NCBI RefSeq assembly: GCF_001006005.1
Contig: NZ_CP011254.1
Span: 4,712,001 to 4,776,000, forward strand
Source of the DNA: Serratia fonticola
GTDB taxonomy: Bacteria; Pseudomonadota; Gammaproteobacteria; Enterobacterales; Enterobacteriaceae
Direction of reading: 5' to 3'
DNA: 64,000 bases
Made by a program: the position numbers and the translations under genes. Of the stretch, positions 44,392 to 54,100 are shown piece by piece. The notes beneath the pieces are model-generated. The model worked only from the letters and a program-made list of their open reading frames with translations, was not told where the DNA came from and made no database searches. The stretch's first letter is position 1. Every line of letters starts with the position of its first letter.

Positions 44392-46446
44392 TCAATGACT
44401 CTGCCGGTCTTTCACCAGGCGCAGCGTTTGATAAATCGTCATCAACCGCTGGACTAATTCCGTGTGGTTATTGGAACGAATACGCTCGGGTAACTCGTTT
44501 AACCCTGCAGACAGCTGCACCAGGCCGTAGCCATTTAGCGCCTCGGCCAACGTTTCCACCCTATCAATCCCACGCGCCCCTTGATGCCGGATCCCCTGCT
44601 GTAACCACTGAGCCAGCAACGTTTCGGTGTCTGCCAACGCTTGCTGCATATCTGAACGCTGTTGCAGATCGGCCTGGCGCTCCATCGGGAAAGGTTCAGC
44701 CTCATCAGCGCACAGCGAGAATATCTGGGTGTCACTGGCTACGGCCAATGGCTCGATAAACAGCTTGTCTGATTCGATCTTCACCCTGCCTGAAATCAAC
44801 CGTGGTGGAGTTGCTGGCGTGAGCATTGCCCTGGCCAATACCTCGGTAGCCTGAGGGGCGGCACTATCGTAATTTAGTGACACCGTCACTAAATTGTCAT
44901 CACGATCCTCTCCGCTTAAGATATCAATCTGCAGGCACTGCAAGGCCGGGTCCCAGCACCAGTCGAGCACCTCGCTAACCGGTAAGATATGCAGCTGTTC
45001 GATCGGCTGTCTGGGGCGTACAAAATCCGGCAATGCCTGCTGGAGATGACGTTTCAGCGCTGCCGCATCAGGCTGCCTGAGCGGTTCCCCCAGCAGCTCC
45101 CACGCCCGGGAAGAGAGCGGCAACACGCTGGTATATTGCTTACCGCTGGCAATGTCTAACGCCCCGTTTGCCCGGCGCTTGGCGGCATTGGTGATCACCT
45201 GGCAGGCCGCCAGTTTTTTTACCGGGTGGCCGGCAATCCTGCGGCTGCCTATCGGCGTCGCCACGCCTTGTGGATCGCTATTTTTAGGCCACTGACGTTC
45301 AATGACCATCAGCGCCTGGGAGTCCGGGTCGGTGTAGATCAGATCCACCCCTTCCTGCAGCTCGTCGGCCCAATAACGCGCGCCGAGTGATACCAGTTTC
45401 AGATGTTCCAGTTGGATTTCACCTTTGACACCCAGGCCAAGAATTTCTGCCGCCGGAAGGCGTGGTAAGGCTTGCTGCTGCGCCTGTTGGTCCATGCACC
45501 TGGCCGCGACTAACCGGGCGGAAAGCCCGCTGATGCGCTGCAAGAATTCGACCGGATGATAGCGGCTTGAACGATTATGTTGATCGGCCATCCCTTGCTG
45601 AATATCCGCCAGGCTTTCGCTAACCCAGCGCCACTGAAGCTGCTGGGCATGGCGACTCACTTCCGCCATCAGCGGTTTGATGGCCGTCTCTGGCTGGCTG
45701 CTGCCGTCCGACCACAGCTTGAGCAGCAATTTATCCAACGACGTTTGTAATAACACCGCCTCTGGCTGGTCAAATAAGGCGTTTGCCTGCGCCCGTTCGC
45801 CGTCGGGCAAACGGATTTGCAGCGTTAACTGCTCAAAGTCTGGCTGGCTGATCTCGGCCTGCTCAAAACCCCAGACCGCCATCACAATATGTTCGCAAAT
45901 CGTTTCCTGAATACAGTCACAGCGCGCATGGGCCAGGCTGTTGCGGGAGAAAAATCGCACGTCACACATCGGTAAACGCGCAGACGGAGTGGCTTGCGCC
46001 CCGCTGCCTTTGCTCAATTGCACCACTACGCTGCCCTGGATCAGCTTTTTAGCCCGGCTAATGACCGAGAGCGGGACATCACTAAGCTGTTCACTAAATC
46101 TGGCCGGTGACCAAGCCGGTGCAGATTCTTGCGGCTGAGCATCGTCAGCTTCTGGGGGCAACCCGGTAGCATGTAACGCCTGATAGGCCAGGACCAGCGT
46201 GACCCGATGGCGGCACATGCTGCTGGCCGGGCAGCTACAGGTCGCATCCCGCAAGGTTTTTCCTGGCGGAAAAGTGACTTGGTTGCCGTCTCCAAACTTG
46301 GCATCAATACAGCCATCGTCACGCTCTGTCAGTTCAGGCAGTTTTCCTTCGGCGACCTCTTTCTGTGCGCGCTTGACGAAGCCCGCGTTGCTTAACGCCA
46401 TCAGGGCTTCCGGCGTGAGTTCGAGTAAATCGGAACGTTGAGTCAT
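44392..46446 (-). CDS. yehQ: SWIM zinc-finger protein (YehQ-like)
   Basis: A 684-residue protein with an N-terminal SWIM zinc finger: ATCSCPASSMCRHRVTLVLAYQ (CxCx6CxH, about residues 69-80) and a second cysteine/histidine cluster (DCIQETICEH near 180). SWIM domains bind DNA or proteins. The long remainder matches no fold I can name. It corresponds to E. coli YehQ by position: last gene of the yeh block. Its ATG overlaps the yehP stop (ATGA). Function is unknown; it is likely a partner or substrate adaptor of the MoxR ATPase. Confidence 0.82.
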   Translation of the reverse strand: MTQRSDLLELTPEALMALSNAGFVKRAQKEVAEGKLPELTERDDGCIDAKFGDGNQVTFPPGKTLRDATCSCPASSMCRHRVTLVLAYQALHATGLPPEADDAQPQESAPAWSPARFSEQLSDVPLSVISRAKKLIQGSVVVQLSKGSGAQATPSARLPMCDVRFFSRNSLAHARCDCIQETICEHIVMAVWGFEQAEISQPDFEQLTLQIRLPDGERAQANALFDQPEAVLLQTSLDKLLLKLWSDGSSQPETAIKPLMAEVSRHAQQLQWRWVSESLADIQQGMADQHNRSSRYHPVEFLQRISGLSARLVAARCMDQQAQQQALPRLPAAEILGLGVKGEIQLEHLKLVSLGARYWADELQEGVDLIYTDPDSQALMVIERQWPKNSDPQGVATPIGSRRIAGHPVKKLAACQVITNAAKRRANGALDIASGKQYTSVLPLSSRAWELLGEPLRQPDAAALKRHLQQALPDFVRPRQPIEQLHILPVSEVLDWCWDPALQCLQIDILSGEDRDDNLVTVSLNYDSAAPQATEVLARAMLTPATPPRLISGRVKIESDKLFIEPLAVASDTQIFSLCADEAEPFPMERQADLQQRSDMQQALADTETLLAQWLQQGIRHQGARGIDRVETLAEALNGYGLVQLSAGLNELPERIRSNNHTELVQRLMTIYQTLRLVKDRQSH

Positions 46447-47567
46447 CCTTGTACCTTTTCAGCCAGCCAGGCCGCCAGTTCGCCGGGCGTCATGGCGCCA
46501 ATTTGTGCGCCGACCGCGACCAGTCGGTTAGCCATGTCACGATCGTATTGTGGGTTGGCCTGATGATCCAACGCCGCCAACCCCAGCACTTTTGCTCCTG
46601 TCTGAATGCAGGTACGCACCCGCCGGACCAGTTCGCCTTCGCTGCCGCCCTCGAAGAAATCGCTCAGCAACACCACGATCGTGCGCTGGGGATTGGTGAT
46701 GCAGGATTGGGCATAGCCCACCGCCTTGGCGATATTGGTGCCGCCACCGAGCTGCACCTTCATCAGCAGTTCAACCGGATCGCTGACGTCTGCGGTCAAG
46801 TCCACTACTGCGGTATCAAAAGCGACCAACCGCGTTTGCATGCCCGGTAAATTCCACAGGCAGGCCGCCATCACGGCGGCATGGATCACCGAATCCACCA
46901 TGGAACCACTCTGGTCTACCAGCAGGATGATGTCCCAACGTTCACTATGGCGTTTAACCCGGCTCATAAACGCCGGGGTTTCGATAAACAGCTTGCCGTG
47001 CTGCGGGCTCCAGCGATGCAGGTTTTCGGCAACGGTGCGTTTAAAATCAAAGTTACGCGCCACCTTGACCTGCGAGGGACGGCGCCGGTCGCGGCTGCCG
47101 GAAAACGACTGGCGCACGTCACGAGCCAGGCGTTCCATGATCCGCCGTACCACTTCCGCCACCAACCGGCGTGCGGCGGCCAATACCTGCGGGTTCATCA
47201 AGTGTTTGGTATGTAATACCGCTTTCAGTAACGCTTCCGAGGGTTCAATACGTTCCAGCACGTCAAGATTGGTGACCACATCGTCAATGCCGTAGCGCTC
47301 AACCGCGTCCACTTCCAGCCGTTCGATCACCTCTTTGGGGAACAACTGGTGGATCTCATTAATCCACTCAGGCGTGGTCAGGTTGGATTTACCCAGGCTG
47401 GATCCGCGCTCACCGCGGGCCAAACGCTCCGGATCCCGTCCATATAGCCATTCAAGTGCGCTATCGACGGAGCGATAGTGAGCGTCTAATTCACCCAGCG
47501 AGGCCTCGGCGGCTTCGCCTAACAGCAAGCGCCAGCGCTGTAACTCTGGAGTTAATTGATTTGCCAT
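46443..47567 (-). CDS. yehP: VWA (von Willebrand factor A) domain protein (YehP-like)
   Basis: A 374-residue protein with a C-terminal VWA domain. The metal-ion-dependent adhesion site starts at LLVDQSGSMVDS (DxSGS), with GGGTNIAKAV and LLSDFFEGG as the later metal-site motifs. VWA proteins of this type act with MoxR AAA+ ATPases in protein or metal-cofactor maturation. The start is the ATG overlapping the yehM stop (TAATG). Predicted cytoplasmic. Confidence 0.87.
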   Translation of the reverse strand: MANQLTPELQRWRLLLGEAAEASLGELDAHYRSVDSALEWLYGRDPERLARGERGSSLGKSNLTTPEWINEIHQLFPKEVIERLEVDAVERYGIDDVVTNLDVLERIEPSEALLKAVLHTKHLMNPQVLAAARRLVAEVVRRIMERLARDVRQSFSGSRDRRRPSQVKVARNFDFKRTVAENLHRWSPQHGKLFIETPAFMSRVKRHSERWDIILLVDQSGSMVDSVIHAAVMAACLWNLPGMQTRLVAFDTAVVDLTADVSDPVELLMKVQLGGGTNIAKAVGYAQSCITNPQRTIVVLLSDFFEGGSEGELVRRVRTCIQTGAKVLGLAALDHQANPQYDRDMANRLVAVGAQIGAMTPGELAAWLAEKVQG

Positions 47568-49951
47568 TACGCCAGCCCCCATTGGCCAAGGATTTCCAGT
47601 GCCCGCTTTTCGGCCTGTTGCATAGCGGCAATCTCCTGCGGCGTTGCGGCAGTAATTTCACGATTTAATGACGAAACCGGTAGATGGCTCGCCTGATGGA
47701 GTTCCAGTATCTGGCGGGCAAACTCACCGCGCTCCCTGGGTGGCAGCCAGGCAAATGCACCGCGCATCGCGGGTAAGGCCAGCAGGAAGTCTTCGTCGTC
47801 CAGTGCGGTAACCAACTGGTTCAGGCCGTCAACAAAGGTTAAATCCTGGGTCAACTGGTGGCGCGCCAACGCAATCAATCCGCTGAGCGCATCGCCCATT
47901 TTATTGGCTGCCAGGGTGGCCAGCAGCGCTAACGGCTGCGCGTTCGCTGATGCGGTATCAGGCTGGGTGTCATTCAGGCTGAGTAATGCGCCCAATGCCG
48001 CACCACGGCTAAGCGGATCGGCATCGGTAGACGCGGCTTTTCTTTGCCAAACGGTGAGCGCGCGATCGGCTTCCAGCGCGGGAAATAATGTATTGCGGTC
48101 GGCATCAGGCAGCGCGAGCAGATCCCGCGTCACCAAGCGGATCGCCTGAAATGCCGCAATGTGCCGATGGCTGTCGGCGGGGTTCACGTTGCCATAGCTT
48201 TCACATAGCCACAGCGCGCGGTCGAAGGTTATCTGGATCACCGTCAACAAGATCGGCGATCCTTGCATACCTACGCTTTCACCGTGGCGATAGAGCGTGT
48301 GGGCCGCTTCCAGCGCCAAGCCCAGGTCTTCAAAGTTCCCTTCCTGGCTCACCGCCGCAGTAAGCTGTTCTACTACTCGGCTACTGAAATCCGCCAGACC
48401 GGCCAACGCTGCCTGATTCAGTAATTTAACCAGCGCTGCCACCATCCCCTGGCTACCGTGCAGCTCCAGCAAGGCTTCTTCCAGCTTGGCCAGTGCCGCA
48501 TCGGCCAGCGTAGCGCCGTAGGAGGCCGCCTCAATCAGCGCAGCAACCTGCTCAAGCGGCGCACGAAGCTGCCAGTGTTCGCTCATCTCGCCAGACATGG
48601 CTTGCCCAACGCCCTTCAGGCAGTGGATTCCCGGGATCGCCAATAGCGATAACTGATGCAGGGCTCTGCTGCGCTGGCGATCTTCAGGTTTAAGCAGGTC
48701 GAGTTTGACCTCCGAGGGAATGGTTATCGCCAACCGCGCTAATTCGAGCTCCAGTGAAATCAACAACGGCGGACGTGGCGTATTGGCTGCCAGCTTGCCG
48801 TGAGACTCCCCAGCTAAAACTGCCATCATCTGCACCAGGATAGGCTCGGTTCCTGGCCGTAAAGGACCGCGATAGGTCCACGGCAGCGGGACATCCATCG
48901 CCTCTTTCACCAGCGAACCGGCCATGGCATCCAGCCAGTCATTGCGTAGTGGCAACTGGTGGCCGCGCAGCCGCGCAAGTGCCTGAACCCGTAGATAAAC
49001 CGCGCCCATATCGGCGGTAGACGCCGGTAGGTTTAGCTTGCGCAGCCGTTCAAGTATGCGCTGGAAAGCGTATAACCCGGCCTGCTCCAGGCCAAATTCC
49101 CACACCCACTGCTGGAACGCCGGTGACGGCATGCCCGAGGCATAGCCGGTGAAAGCATCCAGCCGCTTATAGCTGTAGGGCACTAAATAAGAACCGGTGG
49201 TGTATTGAGTGTCGCCTTGCCAATCGTCAAAACATTGGCTTATAGCGGGCAGTTCAGGCTCATGATCTTCACTGGGGAGGTTATGCCACAGCTTCATCAA
49301 GGCGGGTGCGTGATAGCCGCCACACACCACTAACACGGCCCCGTCCTGTTGATCCATGGCCCAGCGGATCCAACGGGCCATCATGGCTTCACGATCCTGG
49401 TTCCCCTGCGAACCGGGAACCTCTCCGCGTAACCGTTCGAAATAGTGGCTTAGACGTTGCTCCAACTCCTGCACATCGCACTGATCTTCAAATAACCGAT
49501 CCCAAAGCGCATCGCTCCCCTGAATGCCCAGCTCCAGGCTCAGTACCTGTTCAAAATCCTCTGCCCGTTGCTGCTGTTCGGCATCGGCTAAATCGGCGTA
49601 GCGGTTAGCAATATCGGCAAACGCCGCATGCCAGGCCGGCAGATCCATAAAGCGTATTTCCGCCTTGATCGCCCGCGCCTGTTGCAGCGCCTGCCACTCG
49701 GGAGAATGTTCGGCAAACGGTGACCAGGAACCTCTGCGCACGCCCTGCCCAGGCTGTTGCGGCACGCCATAGCTATAGATAGCCAGCGGCAGCTTATGGG
49801 GCAAAAATAGCTCATCAAGCCGGGAGTTGAAGTCCATCGGCCCTTCTATCAGCACGTAGCGCGGTTTTAGCGTGTTAATTCTCGCCGCTACCAGCCGGGC
49901 ACAGGCCGGGCTGTGGTGGCGGATACCGATGATTTCCGGTGATTTATTCAT
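47567..49951 (-). CDS. yehM: DUF5682 family protein (YehM-like)
   Basis: A 794-residue cytoplasmic protein. The N-terminal part IIGIRHHSPACARLVAARIN with YVLIEGPMDF and VLVVCGGYHAPALMKLW is typical of DUF5682, which recurs in MoxR-VWA-SWIM clusters. The C-terminal half is helical. No enzyme activity is known; the conserved RHHSPA and GGYHAP histidines could form an active site, which is my inference. It lies 12 bases after yehL and overlaps yehP. Confidence 0.82.
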   Translation of the reverse strand: MNKSPEIIGIRHHSPACARLVAARINTLKPRYVLIEGPMDFNSRLDELFLPHKLPLAIYSYGVPQQPGQGVRRGSWSPFAEHSPEWQALQQARAIKAEIRFMDLPAWHAAFADIANRYADLADAEQQQRAEDFEQVLSLELGIQGSDALWDRLFEDQCDVQELEQRLSHYFERLRGEVPGSQGNQDREAMMARWIRWAMDQQDGAVLVVCGGYHAPALMKLWHNLPSEDHEPELPAISQCFDDWQGDTQYTTGSYLVPYSYKRLDAFTGYASGMPSPAFQQWVWEFGLEQAGLYAFQRILERLRKLNLPASTADMGAVYLRVQALARLRGHQLPLRNDWLDAMAGSLVKEAMDVPLPWTYRGPLRPGTEPILVQMMAVLAGESHGKLAANTPRPPLLISLELELARLAITIPSEVKLDLLKPEDRQRSRALHQLSLLAIPGIHCLKGVGQAMSGEMSEHWQLRAPLEQVAALIEAASYGATLADAALAKLEEALLELHGSQGMVAALVKLLNQAALAGLADFSSRVVEQLTAAVSQEGNFEDLGLALEAAHTLYRHGESVGMQGSPILLTVIQITFDRALWLCESYGNVNPADSHRHIAAFQAIRLVTRDLLALPDADRNTLFPALEADRALTVWQRKAASTDADPLSRGAALGALLSLNDTQPDTASANAQPLALLATLAANKMGDALSGLIALARHQLTQDLTFVDGLNQLVTALDDEDFLLALPAMRGAFAWLPPRERGEFARQILELHQASHLPVSSLNREITAATPQEIAAMQQAEKRALEILGQWGLA

Positions 49952-49963
49952 TACGCAGCGCCT

Positions 49964-51064
49964 TTAAGGCAAACGGTATCTGGCTTGGTAATAGGCCCGC
50001 CAGTGGTTACCGGGCTTTTTCGCGACTTTCTGCTCAAAATAGCGCCTGAGTTTTGCCCGATCGTCCGCATTGTCTTTGACCACCGTCCCGGCGATACACT
50101 CCACCAGGTCGGCAGGCTCACCGCTGCGCTGTTCAAGAAACCATGCCCGCACTCCCACCGCATGGGCCACGTTCACCGCCTCGGCGGTCGACATCACGGC
50201 GGTTAACCGATCCATGGCGCTGTCGCCGCCTTTACCCGCTGATTTCTCACCGCCGCGCAGATCGCGGAAGGTGGTGACCAGCAGTTCCAGCACCTCAACG
50301 GGGACGGTATGAGGAATGGCGCTCTTTTCCAACAGCCGGTTGGACGCCGTAGCCACCAAATCCAGTTCCTGTTGGAAATCCATAATCGGAAATACGGTCT
50401 CAAAATCAAAGCGACGCTTCAGGGCGGCACTCATTTCATTCACGCCACGGTCACGGGTGTTGGCGGTGCCGATAATGTTGAATCCTTCCTGCGCATACAG
50501 CAGGTTATGGTCATCATTCAGCTCGGGGATGGTCATCACGCGATCGGACAACATACCTAGTAGACAGTCCTGCACTTCCAACGGCGCACGAGTGATCTCT
50601 TCAAAACGCACGATTTTGCCGTCGCGCATGCCCTGATAAAGCGGTGCTGGCACCAATGCCTTCAGCGATGGCCCTTCATTGATCAGCATGGCGTAGTTCC
50701 ATGAATACTTGATCTGATCTTCGGTAATCGATGCCCCGCCCTGGATCGTTAGGCTGGAGGTGCCGGAGATGGCGGTCGCCAGCAGTTCAGACAGCATGGA
50801 CTTGGCCGTGCCCGGCTCACCGACCAACATCAGGCCGCGGCCAGTCGCCAGCGTAACCAGCATCCGTTCAATCGAGGCCACGTCGGCGACAATTTTGCGC
50901 TCAATGCCTAACTTTTCGTCACCCAGAATAAAGCGCCGGGCGGCATTCAGGCTCAGTGCCCAGCCCGGCGGGCGCGGCTGATTATCCAATTCTGCCAACA
51001 GGGCAAGTTGTTCTGCGTATTGAATTTCCGCTGGTGGCCGCTGCATTTTTTGTTGTTCAGACAT
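49964..51064 (-). CDS. yehL: MoxR-type AAA+ ATPase (YehL-like)
   Basis: A 366-residue AAA+ ATPase. Walker A is LVGEPGTAKSML (about residues 93-100), and RFEEITRAPLEVQDCLLGMLSDR contains the Walker B region; GTANTRDRGVNEMSAALKRRFDFETVF carries the sensor and arginine-finger residues. MoxR ATPases remodel or load cofactors into target proteins together with VWA partners, here yehP. The in-frame ATG at 51064 is chosen over an upstream one because it follows AAGAGAA. A perfect stem-loop lies just upstream (51093-51114). Confidence 0.87.
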   Translation of the reverse strand: MSEQQKMQRPPAEIQYAEQLALLAELDNQPRPPGWALSLNAARRFILGDEKLGIERKIVADVASIERMLVTLATGRGLMLVGEPGTAKSMLSELLATAISGTSSLTIQGGASITEDQIKYSWNYAMLINEGPSLKALVPAPLYQGMRDGKIVRFEEITRAPLEVQDCLLGMLSDRVMTIPELNDDHNLLYAQEGFNIIGTANTRDRGVNEMSAALKRRFDFETVFPIMDFQQELDLVATASNRLLEKSAIPHTVPVEVLELLVTTFRDLRGGEKSAGKGGDSAMDRLTAVMSTAEAVNVAHAVGVRAWFLEQRSGEPADLVECIAGTVVKDNADDRAKLRRYFEQKVAKKPGNHWRAYYQARYRLP

Positions 51065-51092
51065 AGGGATGGATTCTCTTGGTAGGCGGTAC

Positions 51093-51114
51093 GATCCCGA
51101 CATGCGTCGGGATC
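51093..51114 (-). other. Intra-operon stem-loop between yehI and yehL
   Basis: GATCCCGAC (51093-51101) and GTCGGGATC (51106-51114) form a perfect 9-bp stem with a 4-base loop ATGC in the 59-base gap. There is no T-run, so it is more likely an mRNA processing/stability element or partial attenuator than a full terminator. Confidence 0.55.
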
Positions 51115-51123
51115 AAGGCAAGC

Positions 51124-54100
51124 TTAGGCGCGCAGGGCTTCCATATCGCGGATCAGTTCGCTAATGACGATGTCATCCACAATAGTGAACGGTTTGCGCT
51201 CTTCGGTTCGCTGCCAGTAATACTGGCCGTCGTCGATCACCACCGTCTCCAGCGTCTGTTCAGGGTATTCATCGACCATGCCCACGATAATGCAGGGGTC
51301 AAACGACAGGCTAAACCCTAACCGACGATCGATAGGTTTGATAAAGTCCATGATCGCGCCGCCGTCCTGGGCATCGCCACGGCGCCAGCCTTTGTTAGCC
51401 AGCCCAAGAATACGGCCAGTGGGGACTACGGCCCCTTTCCAGCGCAGCAGCTCACGGCTTTCCCGCTCTTGTTCGGTCAGGCTGTAGGTATCGCGGCCCA
51501 ACTGCACGAACGGTTGCAACAGTTCATAATCGGCAAACAGTTGGCCGAAGCCTGCCGCCTGGTGCTCAGGCAACTCCAACGCATGCGGAATACCAATGCG
51601 CACGTTATCGCCCTGCGGCAAGGTGTATTCGTCATCTTCTGCGGTGGTCAGGCTGCCGTCTTCGGCAACGCGGAAACAGTCCACCAATTTGCCGCCATGA
51701 GTAGAATCATCGTCCACCAGATACACGCCCCAAGCCAGGCGTTGCACCAAGTGGCGTACCAGAGGATGGCGCACCAAGAACAGTTCGAACAGTTCAGGGG
51801 TCCAACGGCGGCGCTGGCACATGGCAATTTCCAGGCGCACCACTTGCTGGGCGGCCACAGTGCGGGCATCTTTTTTCAGCAGCTTGAAGATGTTCACCGC
51901 TTCGTTGGCCAGTTCCTGATTATCGGTCTTTTTCGGCTTCGGCAGATCTTTCAGGCGGGTGCCATCCATATCGCGCACGAACGGTTTGAGTGTTTCATCG
52001 AAGCTGACGGTAAACTGGCGTTCGCCGAAGTCCAACCGCAGCGAGCCGTTTTCATCCAGCCCTAAATCCGGCGCTAAACGGTCTTCCAACTCCTCAATGG
52101 TTAACTCGCGGGCTTCGGCAATGGCCGCAATCTTTTCCCTTGCCCGATCCTGCAAGCCTTTAAATTTGACCTTCTGCGCGATGCCGTTCAGCAGCATCAG
52201 CGCCACGTCAGACCCGATCTGATTCAACACTTCCAGGCCGTTAACCGCCCGCTGATGCTGAGCCTCTCCCGGCCAGGCACGAATAAACGGCGTAAGCTTG
52301 CGTGCGGTGTCATCGGTACCAAACAGGCCCAGAGTCATAAATGCCCAACCCTCTTTGGACGGTGCCGCAGCAAATAACCATGCCGAGAACATATCCCAGG
52401 CAAAATCCGCCAGTGAGTCTGGATCGCAAGCCTGTTTTACCTGATGGATCCCTTCATACAGCCCTTCACTTACTGGGAAGCGCAGCATGGTTCCCAAGTG
52501 TTCCAGCGCGCTGTCCGGCAAGGCTTTTTTACTCGCTTTCAGTAACGGACGACGCCAGCCAGCGGGTTGATAAAAGTCAGGCGATTTGCTGATTTTACTC
52601 GGGAAGCGATCGAGCGGATCTTCATCCAGCATAGCGCGCAGTGCGTCGGTTACCTCTGGATTGCCGTAAGCCTCACCGGTCTGCATAATCAACGCTTCGT
52701 GCCCCTGCGTGGCCAGCATCCGTAACGCCGAGGTAGCGCAATCTTTGGCTTCCCCTTTTTTGCCTAATGCCGCAGGGATCAGGCCGATAGCGCTGTGTTG
52801 CGGATATTTACACAGCCACTGCTGGGCCTCGCTACGCAGCGTTTTCAGCTTGAGGTAGGCACGGGCAATCAGCGGGGCCAATTCGCTGGCACCCACGTGG
52901 CTCCAGACATTGGTCAGTTCTGTTGGGCGAGAGCGTACCGCGTTGATCAGGCCGGGTAGCGCCGCTTCACCAAATTTGGCCACCATATACTCCTCACCGC
53001 TGCATTGGTGAGTAGACAAACTGTTCCATAAGGCCAGTGCCATCTCATCGGGCAACAGCGAGGTAAAGCGCATACTAAAGTTTGACCAACTGGTTTGTTC
53101 AAGCTGAGCCTTCCAGGCGTCGATCAGGCCCTGGGTATCCCTGTTTCTAATGGCAATGGCTGCCGTTTCGTTCTGGCTCTTTCTGTTACCTGATTGATAA
53201 ATCTGGAAACCCAGCTCATTGGCCAGCGTGTTCATATTTTTTGCGGCAGCCTGATAGCGTTTTTCTTCCCAGCCATTCAGCGCTAACCACCGTTTTTTCT
53301 CTTCATCGGTTAAATTGAGTACCGGTGCCAGCACCTGTGGCTCAAGTACCAGGACTGCCGCTTCGCGTTTTTTCTTTTTCTGTAGCCAAGGTGGGCTGAC
53401 CAGCACCAGGGGTAAATCAGCCTCATCGGCTAATTCAACCGGGCCAGATACGCGGGCAATCAAATCTTGCACTTGAGTTTGCGCTGCCCCGCTCATCCAG
53501 GGCAGTAACTGGGCCACTTGTTCAGGATTGGCCAGCAGCAGATTGCTTAAGCAGGCGCTCAACATGCCGCTATCTTTGTTGTTAGAGGCCAACAGCTCGG
53601 CAAGCGCCGGGATCGATGCCAGTGGCCAGCGGTGTGCGGCGTCGATAAACCGCGCCAGAAACGCTTTACCCTGACCGGAAACCTGCGCCAGTGCGGTAAT
53701 TGCTGCTGGCGTGCCAATACAGGCGAGAGCATCACCGGTAAGGGTGATTTCCGGCTGGTAGGCCAGGATTGGTACTGCGTTAACGCCGCGCTCTGCAATC
53801 AGCGTAGCGATACTAAATTCACAGTTAAGGAATGCAGCGTGGCGATAGGTAGAACGGCTCATTACGCCTAACGACTTCAGAACAGCCTCATCGGTGGCAA
53901 CCAACTGTAGCCATGGCGTGACGTCACTATCCCCCTGTTGGAGCAACTCACCGGCTAACCGGTTCGCGATATCTGGGCGTTCAGGCAGTAACAAGGCAAT
54001 CAACGGCTGGCGGCTAACATGCAACTGCGGCAAGCCCGCGAGCAGTTTATCCACGCAAATCTGCCATTCGGCCTCATCGGCACAAGCCAGGAACTTACGG

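Noticed and set aside
51469..52065. 198-codon plus-strand frame inside yehI
   Set aside because: Antisense to the DUF4132 region with no recognisable domain; explained by codon bias.
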